From Mortierella sp. BCC40632 (taxonomy: Eukaryota > Mortierellomycota > Mortierellomycetes > Mortierellales > Mortierellaceae): DNA of 64,000 nucleotides. A program made the translations under genes and the position numbers. The DNA lies in NCBI GenBank assembly GCA_011634665.1, contig WAEK01000002.1, positions 3,490,501-3,554,500 of the forward strand. Direction: 5' to 3'. The notes under the pieces are model-generated. The model was given only the letters and a program-made list of their open reading frames with translations, did no database searches and was not told the DNA's origin. Positions within the stretch are counted from its first letter, which is position 1. Every line of letters begins with the position of its first letter. Shown here piece after piece: positions 36,872 to 48,760 of the stretch.

Positions 36872-37730
36872 TTATCCAAGGTCGTACAGGTGGACTCCTG
36901 ACTTCGGCTTTGAAGGTTTCGAGACGACAATCTGTACAGTGGCCTGACTTGGAAATGCAACCAGTCTCCTGGATCGCCACTCTCCTTGGACGTAGTTCCA
37001 CCGGTCATAGCCAGTTTCTTCAACCGCATAACAAACAGCTGTTCCAGCAAAAGTCTATTGACAATAGATCGTTATTACTTGGTCATGTTGCTACCATTGG
37101 CCATCTGTACCGGTCCTTCCCCTCGGTGCTTATCGTTTATTTTGTCTTGCTCGGATATTTTCCAGGGGTAATGAGGCGCTTCATCTCAATACTTGAAGAT
37201 GGTGCACTACGCTGTGGAAGGAGACCTCGGTCTTCACAGGTACAAAAATGAATTCGGTGGATTTCAGAACACTCGTCATCTTTGTAGTCAGGCAATAGAG
37301 ATGTCCTGACCCAATGGTTAAGGATAGGGACCATCAATGGTAAGTTCATGATCCGTTGGTCCAGGCCACCTACCTTCACGCACAAAGGTGTAGTTTTGAA
37401 AGGCAAATCCTCCATAATTGCTCATGCTCTCCGGCAGTGTCTCTGGTTGGGACACTCCAGGTCGACATTAATTTGTTTGTTTCTGAGTTGCTGGATGCAT
37501 CCGATACATAAAACGCCACAGATACAGTGTACCAGCCAGAGATGCCGCTCGACAACAATCCAAAGAATATTCCCTTGGAGTTTTGTTTTGGTTCAACGGA
37601 AGAACCTCAATCCTGCTCAAATACCTTGCCATCGCTGATAGCTGGAGCAGACCTCCCATTATACCAAAGAACAAGGCCTTGCCAAGTCTGGGAGATCCTT
37701 CTAACTTGCGTTCGTGCTTTATTCCTTCTG
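36872..37730 (-). CDS. Unrecognised spliced gene, C-terminal exons supported
   Basis: Three minus-strand segments join in phase: one ending at 37374 (YGGFAFQNYTFVRE, phase 1, GTAGGT donor), 37305-37193 (after GGGTCAG; ends before GTATTG, phase 0) and 37054-36872 (after CAATAG; TAVCYAVEETGYDRWNYVQG, stop TAA). Further upstream (37480-37700) two frames are protein-like: one reads LVLWYNGRSAPAISDGK and GISGWYTVSVAFYVSDASS but has an in-frame TGA between them unless an intron removes it. I could not settle the 5' exons. No family is recognised; beta-rich segments with few Cys suggest a folded globular protein. Confidence 0.4.
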
Positions 37731-38141
37731 TCACACACTCGGCAACACAAAAAAAAAACCCTTTCCAATGTCAGAAAAAAGTTGAAAGCGACCCTTTCGG
37801 TAACAGTTTGGGCTCGGAATGCCATTTTTTTTTTAGCTTTATTGCCCTCCTTTTCTACAGCTACTGGCCTTTACTGAACTGCTCTTCTTAGTGCAGAGAG
37901 TGAGAGAGAGCCTTGGGTTTTCAGAGTTTGAATCTGACCAATGGGCTCAAGACTAAGTGTATCCGGGCCAATCCCACCTGCCTGTGTGGCTCTTTTCTCA
38001 TATCTCTAACTCCAGACAGTTGAGAGCAGTGCAAGTAATCCAGGGATACAATTAGGCCTCAAGGACAATGGTTCAAGCAACCAAAGATCCCCCCTGTCAA
38101 CAACAGGGCGAGAGACCCTCAGCTAAGCATTGGGATGGCCA

Positions 38142-38172
<31 letters not shown>

Positions 38173-38313
38173 AAAAGATTCGCGCGAACCAAGAGTCCTC
38201 CTCTTCACCAGTCAACTCGATTCTTCAGTTATTAGAAATATATGTTTTCGTTTATAAATTACAACACGGGAGATTTCCCCTTTTTAATATGTTTGAGTCT
38301 AATAGTCCACTCT
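37731..38313. other. Intergenic region
   Basis: An A-tract of about 28 lies at 38142-38169. No gene is seen. Confidence 0.5.
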
Positions 38314-38936
38314 TTAAAGGATAAGCTGAAGGGCAGCAAAGGCAGCACCGCTCAAGGCCAAAATGGCAGTGTTGGCGGCCAAGGAGTTGGCAGCACTAGT
38401 TCCTTTTGGGGAGGGGGAAGGAGAGGGTTGGCTGGTGCTGGGGTTAGGCTCCGCTGGGGGTGCGGCCTTGTTAACCACATTGAAGGCAGGGCTGAAGGAG
38501 TTGGTGGGGGTGGTCCAGACACGAATCGAGTACTCGCCAGGGGTAACGGTGGGAACGGTGATGTTGGCCCTGGTAGCATCGCCACTGCAGTTAAGGAAGC
38601 CAAGGTCCTCGACAAAGTTAACCGAGGTCGAGGGTCCGTTGACGAGATCGATCTTAACCTTCTGGCTCTCGACGCCCATGCTCTTGCAGTTCGAGGTCCA
38701 GCTAATGAAGTAGGACTCGCCAATCTTCCACTCAGTTCCCTTGGTGGGGTTGCTAGAAAGGAGTAGGGGATGGTCAAAAGTGAAAACGAGGTTAGCAGCT
38801 AGATAGGGACAGCAGATTGATGAAAGGGCTCCAGGTGAAGAAGACTCTCTTGAACATACTTGATCTGAATGGTCTGGGCAGTGGCGAGAGCGGCGACGGT
38901 CGAAGCAGCGACAGCGAGAGTTGTGATGAACTTCAT
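38314..38936 (-). CDS. Kre9/Knh1-family Ser/Thr/Pro-rich GPI-anchored wall protein
   Basis: Exons 38936-38860 and 38752-38314 give 171 residues. A signal peptide (MKFITTLAVAAS..., cleavage near residue 20) precedes a Kre9/Knh1 N-terminal beta-sandwich domain (NNPTKGTEWKIGESYFISW to GEYSIRVWTTPTNSFSPAFN). Then comes a Pro/Ser-rich linker and a hydrophobic C-terminus (AANTAILALSGAAFAALQLI) typical of a GPI-attachment signal. The family sits at the cell surface and supports beta-1,6-glucan or wall assembly. Two Cys (in SNCKS and LNCSG) probably pair. Confidence 0.88.
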
Positions 38937-40001
38937 GTTGAATTTATTGGATGTGTAGAAGGTAGTCTGGCGGGTTTGGTGTGAGGAGGGAGACGGCGCG
39001 AGGCGGGCAGAAGAGGCGGAGAGGTGATGGGCCGGTGAGGGTTGTAAAAGCTCGTAGTGAGTGTGGGGGAAAGGTTGAGGTTCGAGGGAAAAAAAAAGGG
39101 GAGAAAGAGGTGGAGAGATACGACCATTTAAACAAAACAGGGCAGCCTCTCGACTCGATGCGTTGAACGGACTCGGAACCTTCTTTTCATTAATAGGTTG
39201 ATAGGCTGCTTGACATGGGGCCTAGTCGTCCTTCAGGATGGCCTCAAGCGAGGAAGAAGGTAAGCTGAGGCAGGCACAACAAGTTGTTTTTTCGCCGCAC
39301 AAAACAATGAGCGATTGCTCTTTTGCACCAGTGGGCAGAGCTGCAAAGTCTACCGGGCATTCTGGCCACCAGCCATGGCGACTGGTGCCTGCTCTCACCC
39401 TCACCCTGACTGTTGCACACATCTCTTCATGTTGTTGTAGTAGATGTCGTTCCTGGCTGTGCCAAAAATAGTTTTGGATGTTGATTAATGAGTGTCGTGA
39501 GCCCCACTGGTTCAGTCAAAGGGAAAAATTCCTTGGTTGTCCCCACTTGCATTCAAATGTGCATGTCCTCTCGGGTCTTCAAGCGCTAAAACTGGTCTAT
39601 AAGTGTTGATACCTCGATTGTTGATACGGTACAGCCGGTGCTAGATTTAGGCGATGGCGCCGCCTAATTCATAGGGTTGGAGAGAATGCCAAGGGACAAG
39701 CCTGGTGCATGGGAAGACAGGTGTCTATAAAAAAAGAAAATAGAAAAAAAGAAAGACGTGGTTAACGATTGAGAGAGAGAGAGAGAGAGAGAGATATGGA
39801 CAGATAGACAGGTAGAGAGGTTGAGATAGAGAGAAGGAATAGGGAGCGATAGAGGGAGAGAGAGAGAGACAGGTAGACAGGCAGAGACAGACAGGAGGAT
39901 ATCACGTGGATAGCCAGCCACTTTTCGTCTCGTCCGGAAGTGTATTAGAAAATTATTTGAGTGGAGAGTTGGGTCCTCCTCTTTTTTACATTCAACACAA
40001 T
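38937..40001. other. Divergent region between Kre9-like and eS1 genes
   Basis: GA-rich tracts at 39770-39895. A pyrimidine-rich leader ends just before 40002. No extra gene is seen. Confidence 0.5.
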
Positions 40002-42017
40002 ATGGGTACACTTTCGTTGCTGGTATCTGAGAGGGAAAATGGTCGCCATCCATCGATTCAGGGACTCTTGCTAACCCATCGATCTATCCATCTATCTATC
40101 CCTCGCTACCATATATTCTACTCATGGAACGATCCGCATCCTTTCTCCTCGCCTGTTCATGGACTGCCTTGGGGGAAAACTATCTTCGCATCGTTGACGC
40201 TCGGTTCTGCCTGATTTTCTATTTTCTTTTATTTTTTTTTTTCAACCACTTGATGGACACCCTAATGCTTGATCTGGATGGTCTCATTGCTTATTTCTGG
40301 ACATCTCGCTTTTTCATGGACATTGGATCCCGGGAACATCGCGATGCTGCTCTCGTCAACCCTTTCACCATGGATCAAAATGGTTCATCATTCGATAATC
40401 CTCTCCCCAACAACGATCTGTTTTAACCTTTAGCCGTTGGAAAGAATAAGTAAGCACTACTTTCTTGATTACAGTCTCTGTGATCGAATCGATTGTCTGT
40501 CAGTCTCTGTCAGTCTGAACAAGAGCAAGAGTTCTCATCCGATCTGATTTCTTTCTCCCCAACTAGGCGTCTCTCGAAAGGCAAGAAGGGTCTCAAGAAG
40601 AAGGTGTAAAGTATCGTGTCCTGGAAAGAGAACTCGTGGACTTTGTCTATTTCACTTGAACCCTTGGCATTACTCCAAAACGGAACGGGATCTGCAATGC
40701 GCATGGAGCAGGAGTTGATCCAACAAATCTTCAGAAAAATTCGTCTTCACTTCCCCTTTACCAACACAATCCTCTGGCAACGCTTCTATTCTTTGGGTGC
40801 GTTTGGACATCTTTTTGGGCGAAAGAGCTGCTCGACCCTTGCTTCACAGGAAAAAAGTCAAGTTTCGCTTGACTTTGGAACAGTACACTCCGAATCCTGT
40901 AGGGATGGGTCTTGGCTCTTTTGCATCGACCTTGCTTTGGAAAAGAATACTGGAGGCACGTTACTCGGGACGATCACGGCTGTATTTCAGGATTCTTCAA
41001 TTTTTTTCACTCAGCTAGCATAGACCTAGCTCTCCAACCATCTTATAACTGCATGGCGTTGAAAGGGTTTCGCATCAGTAACAGCAACTACCTTAAAGCA
41101 AAGGGCAAATGCTGATAATCTCAACCATCGTGGTTTCTATTCTTTATTAGTGTCGACCCCTTCACCCGCAAGGACTGGTATGACATCAAGGCCCCCTCGA
41201 CCTTCGATGTCCGCAACGTCGGCAAGACCCTCGTCAACCGCACCCAGGGCTTGAAGAACGCCAACGACGCCTTGAAGGGCCGCGTCCTCGAGATCTCTCT
41301 CGCTGACTTGAACAAGAACGAGGAGTACTCGTTCCGCAAGGTCAAGCTGAGAGTCGATGAGGTCCAGGGCAAGAACTGCCTTACCAACTTCCACGGTATG
41401 GACATGACCTCGGACAAGCTCCGCTCCATGGTCCGCAAGTGGCAGGTAAGAAACACAGCCAGAGAATGGCTAGGTACCATGGCTGTTTTCTAAGCAGACC
41501 TGGTCTCTGAACATTTTTTTTTCTTTCCTGACTCCAAAAAAGACAACTCCATTGCTAATAACTCCAATGTAATCTCTATATTATTTGTGTCGAGTAGTCC
41601 ATCATCGAGGCTCACGTCGATGTCAAGACCACTGATGGTTACTTGCTCCGCCTCTTCGCTGTTGCCTTCACGAAGAAGGGTCTCCACCAGGTCAAGAAGA
41701 CTACCTATGCTCAGTCTGCTCAGATCCGTCAGATCCGCAAGAAGATGTTCGAGATCATGACCGCTCAGGCCACCTCTTGCGACTTGAAGGAGCTCGTTCA
41801 CAAGTTCATCCCCGAGGTGATCGGTAACGAGATTGAGAAGTCGTGCAAGTCTATCTACCCTCTCCGTGATGTCTTCATCCGCAAGGTCAAGATCTTGAAG
41901 GCACCCAAGTTCGATCTTGGCAAGCTTCTCGAGCTTCACTCCGGTGCTGATGTCGAGACTGGCGCCAAGGTCGAGCGCAAGGACTTCAAGGAGCCCGCTA
42001 TCCTTGCTGAGGTTTAA
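40002..42017 (+). CDS. RPS1: 40S ribosomal protein eS1 (RPS1/RPS3A)
   Basis: Exons 40434-40449, 40567-40605, 41151-41445 and 41598-42017 are firm. The four-base first exon ATGG at 40002-40005 is inferred because the next exon needs phase 1 and this is the only ATGG-GT in the preceding 400 bp. The product is 257 residues, the normal length. The sequence [20 protein letters not shown] then [13 protein letters not shown], and [20 protein letters not shown], are eS1 hallmarks. It is part of the small-subunit platform near the mRNA exit. Introns 1 (428 nt) and 3 (545 nt) are long, as is common for ribosomal protein genes, where introns can be regulatory. Confidence 0.95.
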
Positions 42018-43085
42018 AGAAAAAGAAAACAGCGCACTCGACTCTCTTCCCTTTTTCCCTCCGCCCATCCAGAGAAAGAAGGAAATAAACCCTTTCGTAA
42101 ACCTTTTAGGAATCCCGGTGTTTGAGGATAACCTTTCTACCAGTATCACTTGCGCGCATGTCGCTGTTGTTTCTATCAAACTCGTTGCCATCATTTCCAT
42201 CATGGGCTCTATTCAAAGAGGCAGTCAACTGGCGTTCTTTTGAAGCCTTTTTTTCTGTGTTTATTTGTGCTTTTCCCTACACATGATTCAGAAACGCGCG
42301 ATTTATCTCTGTAAGCGATATGGTCAGCATGTTTAACGAGCTGGGTCATGGATAGTGCACTCAGACAATTTTGCATGTTTTCTACACTTCTCAGATAGAA
42401 CGACAGCATGCGCTCTTCAAACATCACATTGGATCAATTGACTTTTTAAAGTCTTCACTGGGACCCAACCAAACTGTCAATTGTCCCACATTTCTTTTTA
42501 ATGGCACAGCGAAACAGGCGATCATTATTCAGTCATCGTTTTTATTTCTCAGTCAAGACATCATGACTATCTGAGTTCTCTCTTATCTAATGGGTAAAGC
42601 CCCGGTGTATACCAGTCTCGAAAACAAACCTACCTTCACCTTGGATCCACGGATCGGAGCAATACTGATCCTCTACTCCACTCGCTCAAAATTTTGCCTA
42701 TTGATACCAAATCCATGTTTTTTTTTTAAAAAAAAAATCCCAAAAGCTGTTAGATTAACTGAATCCATTATGCCCATCTCAATAAGGATGTGCAGAAGAC
42801 TGAGAAGTTCACGGTAATAGGAAGGGGTCAGGGTATACAGAAGTTGACATCATTATATGTTGTCTGAATTAGCATGATAAAAAGCATCGTTCCCCTATCC
42901 AGTTGGGTGGGTTCTGATTATTGGGACTATATATGGGGAGAGGGATTCGAGAATTTACCTTGAATAGCTTAAGGCTTGAACCGATTCTTATGATGCCCCC
43001 AAAGGATCAATGGCAGTTCTAAAGAGTGCTGTGTATTGAACAAAACGCGTATTTGGTTTGGTTAGTCGTTTTGATCAGAACAAGG

Positions 43086-43121
<36 letters not shown>

Positions 43122-44351
43122 GAGAATGAGCAATGAGCTGGATGGAGTCAAAAAAAATATCTCCAGAAGAATCGCTGCCCGGGTACCAATGAGATTCAAA
43201 AAAAATGAATCACGAGAATCAGATCCAGAAATAAGTGCTAGCAAATCGACATGTTTTCTTTCCGCCTGGGGCGGCATAAGCAATCATCCTTTCTACGTTG
43301 GTGACCAATCCCGGTGCGATCTTCTGGAGTGTAGTCCATATGTCCACTCTCTATCACTCTCTCTTTAGCGAGGAAGAGTTGTCATGAATGATGAATCATT
43401 TACTTACCAGACTGATGACTGGACAAGAGATTGGTTGTGAAAGGGAGGGAAAGGGATGAGAGGAAAGAAAAAGAAAAAGAAGAAGAAGAGAGGATCAGAT
43501 CAGATCGGTGCTTTTCTGCTGTTTGGGCCGCAGACAAAATTTTCTTCCAAGAGTTAGTCACGGGACCCGGAGTTAGAAAAGACTTTTTGACATCCTTCGT
43601 TAGCATATGTATGTCTCAAGGCACACAAAGAAGGAATAGAGGCTACACTGATCAGGATAGGCCTATATGTCGAGCCTGGTTCGTCAGCTGCTATCATGTG
43701 GAGCCTTGATGCGCCACATTGGCAATGGAGCACAACACCATCCCCCTGCTCACAACAGCACAAGTGAAGGCTCCTCTGTTGTTCTCTTGGGGCTCAAGTA
43801 CGAGTCTATGAATGTGCGTTGTATGTAATCGGCCGAGAGGGTCGTTTTCAAGTCAGAGGCAGCTCAAGAGTTCAGGCAAGAAGGAAGATAGAGTGAATGG
43901 AGAGATTGGCAATAAACGGTGGCCATACAGACACACTTGTCCGCGGCGCGGACCACCAGTCAAAAGCAACCGTGCATTATTGCGCGTGATGGAACGGCCG
44001 TGGCTCATGGTGGCCCTGCGTGTGTACACGGGAGAAAGAACGAAAGCGGTCCAGACGCATGTGTCTTGCTCTCGAGACGCACCTGTTGAAGCGCCGACCA
44101 GTGTCGAGGCTCCCCGTTCAGGTTGCGCTCCGTGGAACCAACTCCACGGACACTCTACTCGGCGTCTCCACTTCTGGGCTCGATAAATAGATGCTACCTC
44201 CCACTCTCCTGCTCTCTCCAACTCTTCTCGCACATCTCATTGCAGTGCTCATTCTCCATCTCTCCACCTTTTTTTGTCTTGGTTTCTCCATTCCATCGAC
44301 AGCATCTGTCAGTCCTCCTTCTCCTCTAATCTGACCAATTTTCTTTTCCCC
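42018..44351. other. Intergenic region upstream of the monoacylglycerol lipase
   Basis: The region contains a T-tract of 33 (43087-43119) and an A/T-run at 42720-42737. No gene with recognisable motifs. A weak TATA-like ATAAATA lies at 44183-44189, 163 nt before the next start cod on, followed by a CT-rich leader. Confidence 0.5.
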
Positions 44352-45841
44352 ATGGCAACCGACAACTCAACCAACGCAACTAAGCCCACCTCCAAGGAAG
44401 AGTGGATCAAGGCTGAAGACGGCCACCAGATCTTCACAAAGACCTGGTACCCCGCTGGAACACCTGTTGCCTCGGTCGTCTTTGTCCACGGTCTCGGCGA
44501 GCACTGCGTTCGTAGGTGCTTCGCCTTGTCGAGTCTGCACAGGCGCAGTTCTGGTTTCGGTTGCTTTGGGCTAGGACACTTGATTACTAACATCTACCCA
44601 AACGATCAATGGTATGACTGACCTGATGTAGGCTACGACCATGTCTTTGAAGAGTTTAACAAGGCTGGATTCCAAGTGCATGCCTTTGACCAGCGAGGCT
44701 TTGGACAAACAGGTAGCCATAAAATGAAGAAGAAGAAGAGGAAGAAAGGATAATTATGCGACAAAATTGAATCTCCACCCACCTCTGCCAGTAGTTCGTC
44801 TCTAATCCCTAATACTATCGCATTACGAAAACGCTTAGGCAAGAAGTCCAAGACACTAGGCCGTTCTGGAGGATATGCAAAGGCGATCCCCGATATTACT
44901 GAGGCATTAAAGCGGAGTGAAATCAAGGGCCTCCCACTCTTCCTTATGGGCCACTCCTATGTATGTACTAGTTCTCGTCCAGCATAACTTGTCTGCTTAG
45001 CTGCACTGTCCTGTAACTAATATAGTAAACAACTTTGACAACCACTGCTACGCCTTAGGGAGGAAGCTTGGTCCTCAACTACAACTGTATTGGTCCGCTT
45101 CGATCTAAGCTCTCTGGTGTGGTCGCTTCAGCGCCATTAGTCCTTGCCTCAGCCCCAACTCGTCCCAACAACTTGACAGTATCTTTTGCAGGCGTAGTCT
45201 CCAAAGTCATGCCTTCACTTCGGATTCCCGTCAATCTTTCATCGAAATTCATTTCTCGGGACCAAAGCGAGGTGGCCAAGTACAATAAGGACCCTCTTGT
45301 ACATGGCTATGGCACGACCAAGGGACTTTTTGACATGTTGACGAACGGAAAACTGCTACTGACTGAGCGGTACAAGGCGGCATCTGCAGAGGTACCACTG
45401 CTGATCTGTCACGGTACAGAGGATGGCTTGACCGACCCGAAAGCCTCCAAGTCGTTCTTTGACAAATGCACTCATGTCAAAGATAAAGAGTATAAGCTGT
45501 ATGATGGTCATTACCATGAGCTTCACAACGAGCCTGAAGTCGATCGTAAGGCAGTCATTGACCATTACATCCAATGGTTGAAGGCACACCTGCCTAAAGA
45601 GCAGCCCAAGGAAGAACCCAAGGAAGAACCCAAGGAAGAACCCAAGGAAGAGCCCAAGGAGGAGCCTAAGGAAGAATCCAAGGAGGAACCCAAAGAGCAA
45701 CCAAAGGAGGAACCCAAGGAGGCGCCCAAGGCAGAGTCTCAAAACGAGTCCAATGATGAGCCCAAAGCGGTTCCAGTGACTGAGGCCAAGGCTTCCAATG
45801 CAATCGAGATCGCTCCAGCTCCAGTTACAGCTCAAGCTTAA
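44352..45841 (+). CDS. Monoacylglycerol lipase-like alpha/beta hydrolase with KEEP-repeat tail
   Basis: Exons 44352-44511, 44632-44712, 44839-44960 and 45059-45841 close in phase to 381 residues. The serine-hydrolase fold shows VVFVHGLGEHC (oxyanion loop), RYDHVFEEF, DQRGFGQTG, nucleophile Ser120 in GHSYGGS (exon 3/4 junction), Asp243 in HGTEDGLTD and His274 in YHELHNE. This matches yeast Yju3 and mammalian MGL, which release glycerol and a fatty acid from monoacylglycerol at the lipid droplet or ER. After about residue 300 a tail of tandem PKEE units, about 45 residues, then an Ala/Glu/Pro-rich end, is added to the usual length of about 300. Confidence 0.93.
45600..45740 (+). repeat. 12-bp coding tandem repeat (PKEE units)
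   Basis: About ten near-identical units of CCCAAGGAAGAA encode Pro-Lys-Glu-Glu repeats in the lipase tail. Third-position drift appears toward the 3' end. Confidence 0.9.
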
Positions 45842-46600
45842 AAATTCAAAAAGGTTGTGATTTCCCCACCGAGGTTTATCCGCAGTATGTTAGCCTTTTT
45901 TTCTTCTTCTTCTTCTTCTTCTTCTTCTTCTAATTAGCCAGCCTTTATACCACCAGCTCATTGTCATTAATAGTAGTCCCTAGTTGAAAGTAAACTTTGA
46001 AAGTGGCAAACAACTTTATGGGGAATTCGAATTCATAAGGACTTGCTGAAAAAAAAAAGTTGGGTGGAGAGTATCTGACACAGTGTCTTTGGAAAGCGAC
46101 TAGAATGCCGTATATATTCTTACCTCTTGAGTTAACATGGAGAACATTGAAGCATAGGCATTTACAAAACGCGTCTCAATCACTCTCACCATATTCGTGG
46201 GACGATGGACTGAGAAGTGGCAGGGCAGTGGGGGTTGAGTACTCAATGACAGAAATGGAGAGGCCTAAAATTACTGAAAATATAGAGAGATGGGGAAAAT
46301 AATAATAATAGTAAAAAGATACTAAGACTACAGCCCGCTTCTTCACTCAAAGCAAAATCCATCTGCCTTCCTCTTTCTATCCCCCCCCCTCTTTTTTTTT
46401 CTCTTGCGCTGGTTTTGATTCCAAAAAGGGCTTGGTGGCCTCAGCCCTCACAATGAGAGTCAGGCTTCAGTGCATTGATTGGTGCGCTGTTCAAGCTAAG
46501 TTCCTTGTGCTCCTGCTATATAGAGTCATTGTAAATTTAGTTGTCTACACAAACTAGCAAATAGAAGGCTCTTAGTGCAGATACAATACGATGGCGACAG
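45842..46600. other. Intergenic region
   Basis: A (TTC)n run lies at 45899-45930. Nothing else is seen before the transposon. Confidence 0.5.
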
Positions 46601-46694
46601 TTGTCGTGACCTACGCAAAATTTTTGATTTGTTGGCAACTCTCATAGAAAGCTGCCAACACTCCACTGAATTGAATTTTGAATAGTTGAGCCCA
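46601..46694 (+). repeat. Left terminal inverted repeat
   Basis: Inverted counterpart of 48761-48858; contains GTTGGCAACTCTCATAG and CTGCCAACACTCC. Confidence 0.9.
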
Positions 46695-46735
46695 CCTTCT
46701 TTATACTGAGCGTCGTGTGGATTTAACTATGTGGC

Positions 46736-48751
46736 TTGCTCGAGTTGTTTTCATTCTCTCTCCCTGCGTCTTCTGTCCTGACAATGATCATGTCTCCCAA
46801 TGCAAAAAGTCGCCACCCTCTGCTTGATATTACGGCAGAAGCCAACAAGAATGCCTCAAGCGTTTCTAACGACCCTGCTCGCCAAGAAGACATGTCGACT
46901 ATAGTATTCAGGACCCTTCTTCTGGCCGCGCAGTCAATTGACTCTGGGAACCCCGTGCCCCTGAGTTTGTTGTTGCTCCCAACTAAACCAATCTCGCAGC
47001 AAGAGCAACAGCCTACTAACAAGACTACAAGAGGTACTGGGTACCCTCTTAGATTTCGTTTGGCCGTTGTTGATATCTGTCGTTTTGTCCACAAGATTCG
47101 TCCCAAGGTGACCATGTACAACTTTCACAAGCATGTGGATGTATTGGTCGGCAGGAACTCTGTTGCGAAGTGGGATGCAGAGTACGAGAAGATCAAGTTC
47201 GATGTTCAACATGGCCGTGGCTTCAAATGCAAGCTCTCTTCAGATGAGGATGATGTGGTGCTGCACTATGTCAACGAGTCTGTCCACCGGTGGCTCGTGA
47301 AATCGAGAGAGGAAGGCACTCCCATCAGTGGACGTCAACTTAGCCAGACAGCAAAAAATATGTATTTTGTTCTTGCAGACTGTTGCAGCCCTGAATTTCG
47401 CAGACCTGGCCGCGACCCTGCGTTTTCAGCCTCTTGGCGCGAAAGCATTAAGGCACAATACGGCATCACATACTGTAGGCTAAGAGGTGAAGCAGGTTCG
47501 GTGGACACAAAAAGCACTGGTTTCCGAGAGAGAATGGAGGAGCTGAAGGCGATCTGCAACAATTACGATCTTGATGACATCTACAACTGCGACGAGACTG
47601 GGCTGTATTTGACGGATCTTTCCAACTACACCTACACCACAGATGGTATGACATCTGGCGTCAAGCCCAAAAGAGGAGCCCGAGTATCTATCCTCTTTTG
47701 CGTTAACGCATCTGGATCGTCTATCGTTCGAAGCCAGCATGTTTCAGCATTGAGGCCTTTCGTCTTGAGTGAGTGCACGACTGGCTACATCTTTGATTGA
47801 ATGTATCCACGAGCCAGTTAACCAATACTAACAGCGCTTAACGGTCTACTAGGTAAGCATTTGCCAAGAGATCCTAGTGAATTGAGGGATGACCTAATGA
47901 CCTCTATCAGGCAAGACTCGGGGTATATGAATCGTTGTTTGTTTCTCAAGTGGCTCCAAACCCTTGATGATGAGCTCAGTAAACCGAGTCTTTTAATCCT
48001 TGACTCCTGCCCAGCCCATACTAGCATTGAAGAGCGTGACTCAGAGACAAAGCAGCCATGGAAACACCTTCGCATTGAACGATTGCCGCCTAACTCAACT
48101 GCGATCACCCAACCTCTCGATAAGGGCATCATCAGCGTATTCAAACGGAAATACTTGGAGATACTCAGTGACCAAACCATTTCAAGATCATACGGGACTG
48201 ACAAGGCAATCACAAACGGGAAGGCGTGGTCTCTGATCCCTTATGATTGGTCATTTGTAAAGGAGTCTACCTTGAGGCACTGTTTTCGGGCGGCCAAAGT
48301 TCTCTCGCCTAAAAAGCTCGAGGAGGTTGAGAAGTTGGATTTGTGGCCACCAACCGAAGAGAATGAGCGACAGCCAATATGGCCAACTACGCGGAGCGGA
48401 GACGAACAGCAGACGAAAGAACAGTATTTGCGGTTAATTGCATCGTCTCTAGGCCCTGGTCAATTTCAGTTTAGTCGTGATCTTGAACAAAGAAACGAAC
48501 AAGAACTGGCGATGGATGTAGTGCAACAATTGCGCGCAACTATGAACAAGAAGAATGCTATTTGGAAAAAGAGGGGGAGGAGTCCTTCCCTTGAGCCTGA
48601 TGAGATCGAGGCCTACACGACCGGCACTGAGGGTGAGAAAACAGCCATCAAAATAAAGGAATACCTCACGAGCGACCATCCGCATTTTCGCAAGGTTGCT
48701 AGGCAAATCATTCGGGACGTAGCCCAAGACGTTAAATCCAGTGGAAAATAA
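46736..48751 (+). CDS. DDE-superfamily transposase (CENP-B/pogo/Tigger type)
   Basis: Exons 46736-47768 and 47853-48751 join (phase 1) to 643 residues. The intron has GTGAGT, a perfect TACTAAC branch site and CTAG. An alternative start is ATG 46784. Helix-turn-helix DNA-binding segments fill the N-terminal half (about residues 100-220). The catalytic core has Asp286 (YNCDETGLYL), Asp395 (LLILDSCPAH) and Asp434 (AITQPLDKGI). Thirty-eight residues separate the last two, against about 32 in a typical Tigger-like transposase, because of an insertion around ERDSETKQPWKH. No frameshift or stop is present, so it may be active. It cuts and pastes the element through the terminal repeats. Confidence 0.92.
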
Positions 48752-48760
48752 AACTTAGAT

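Noticed and set aside
41121..42203. Long minus-strand frames opposite eS1
   Set aside because: They are antisense shadows of the codon-biased eS1 exons.
45356..45835. A 159-codon minus-strand frame rich in Leu and Phe
   Set aside because: Antisense of the PKEE repeat of the lipase; its membrane-protein look is an artefact of complementary codons.
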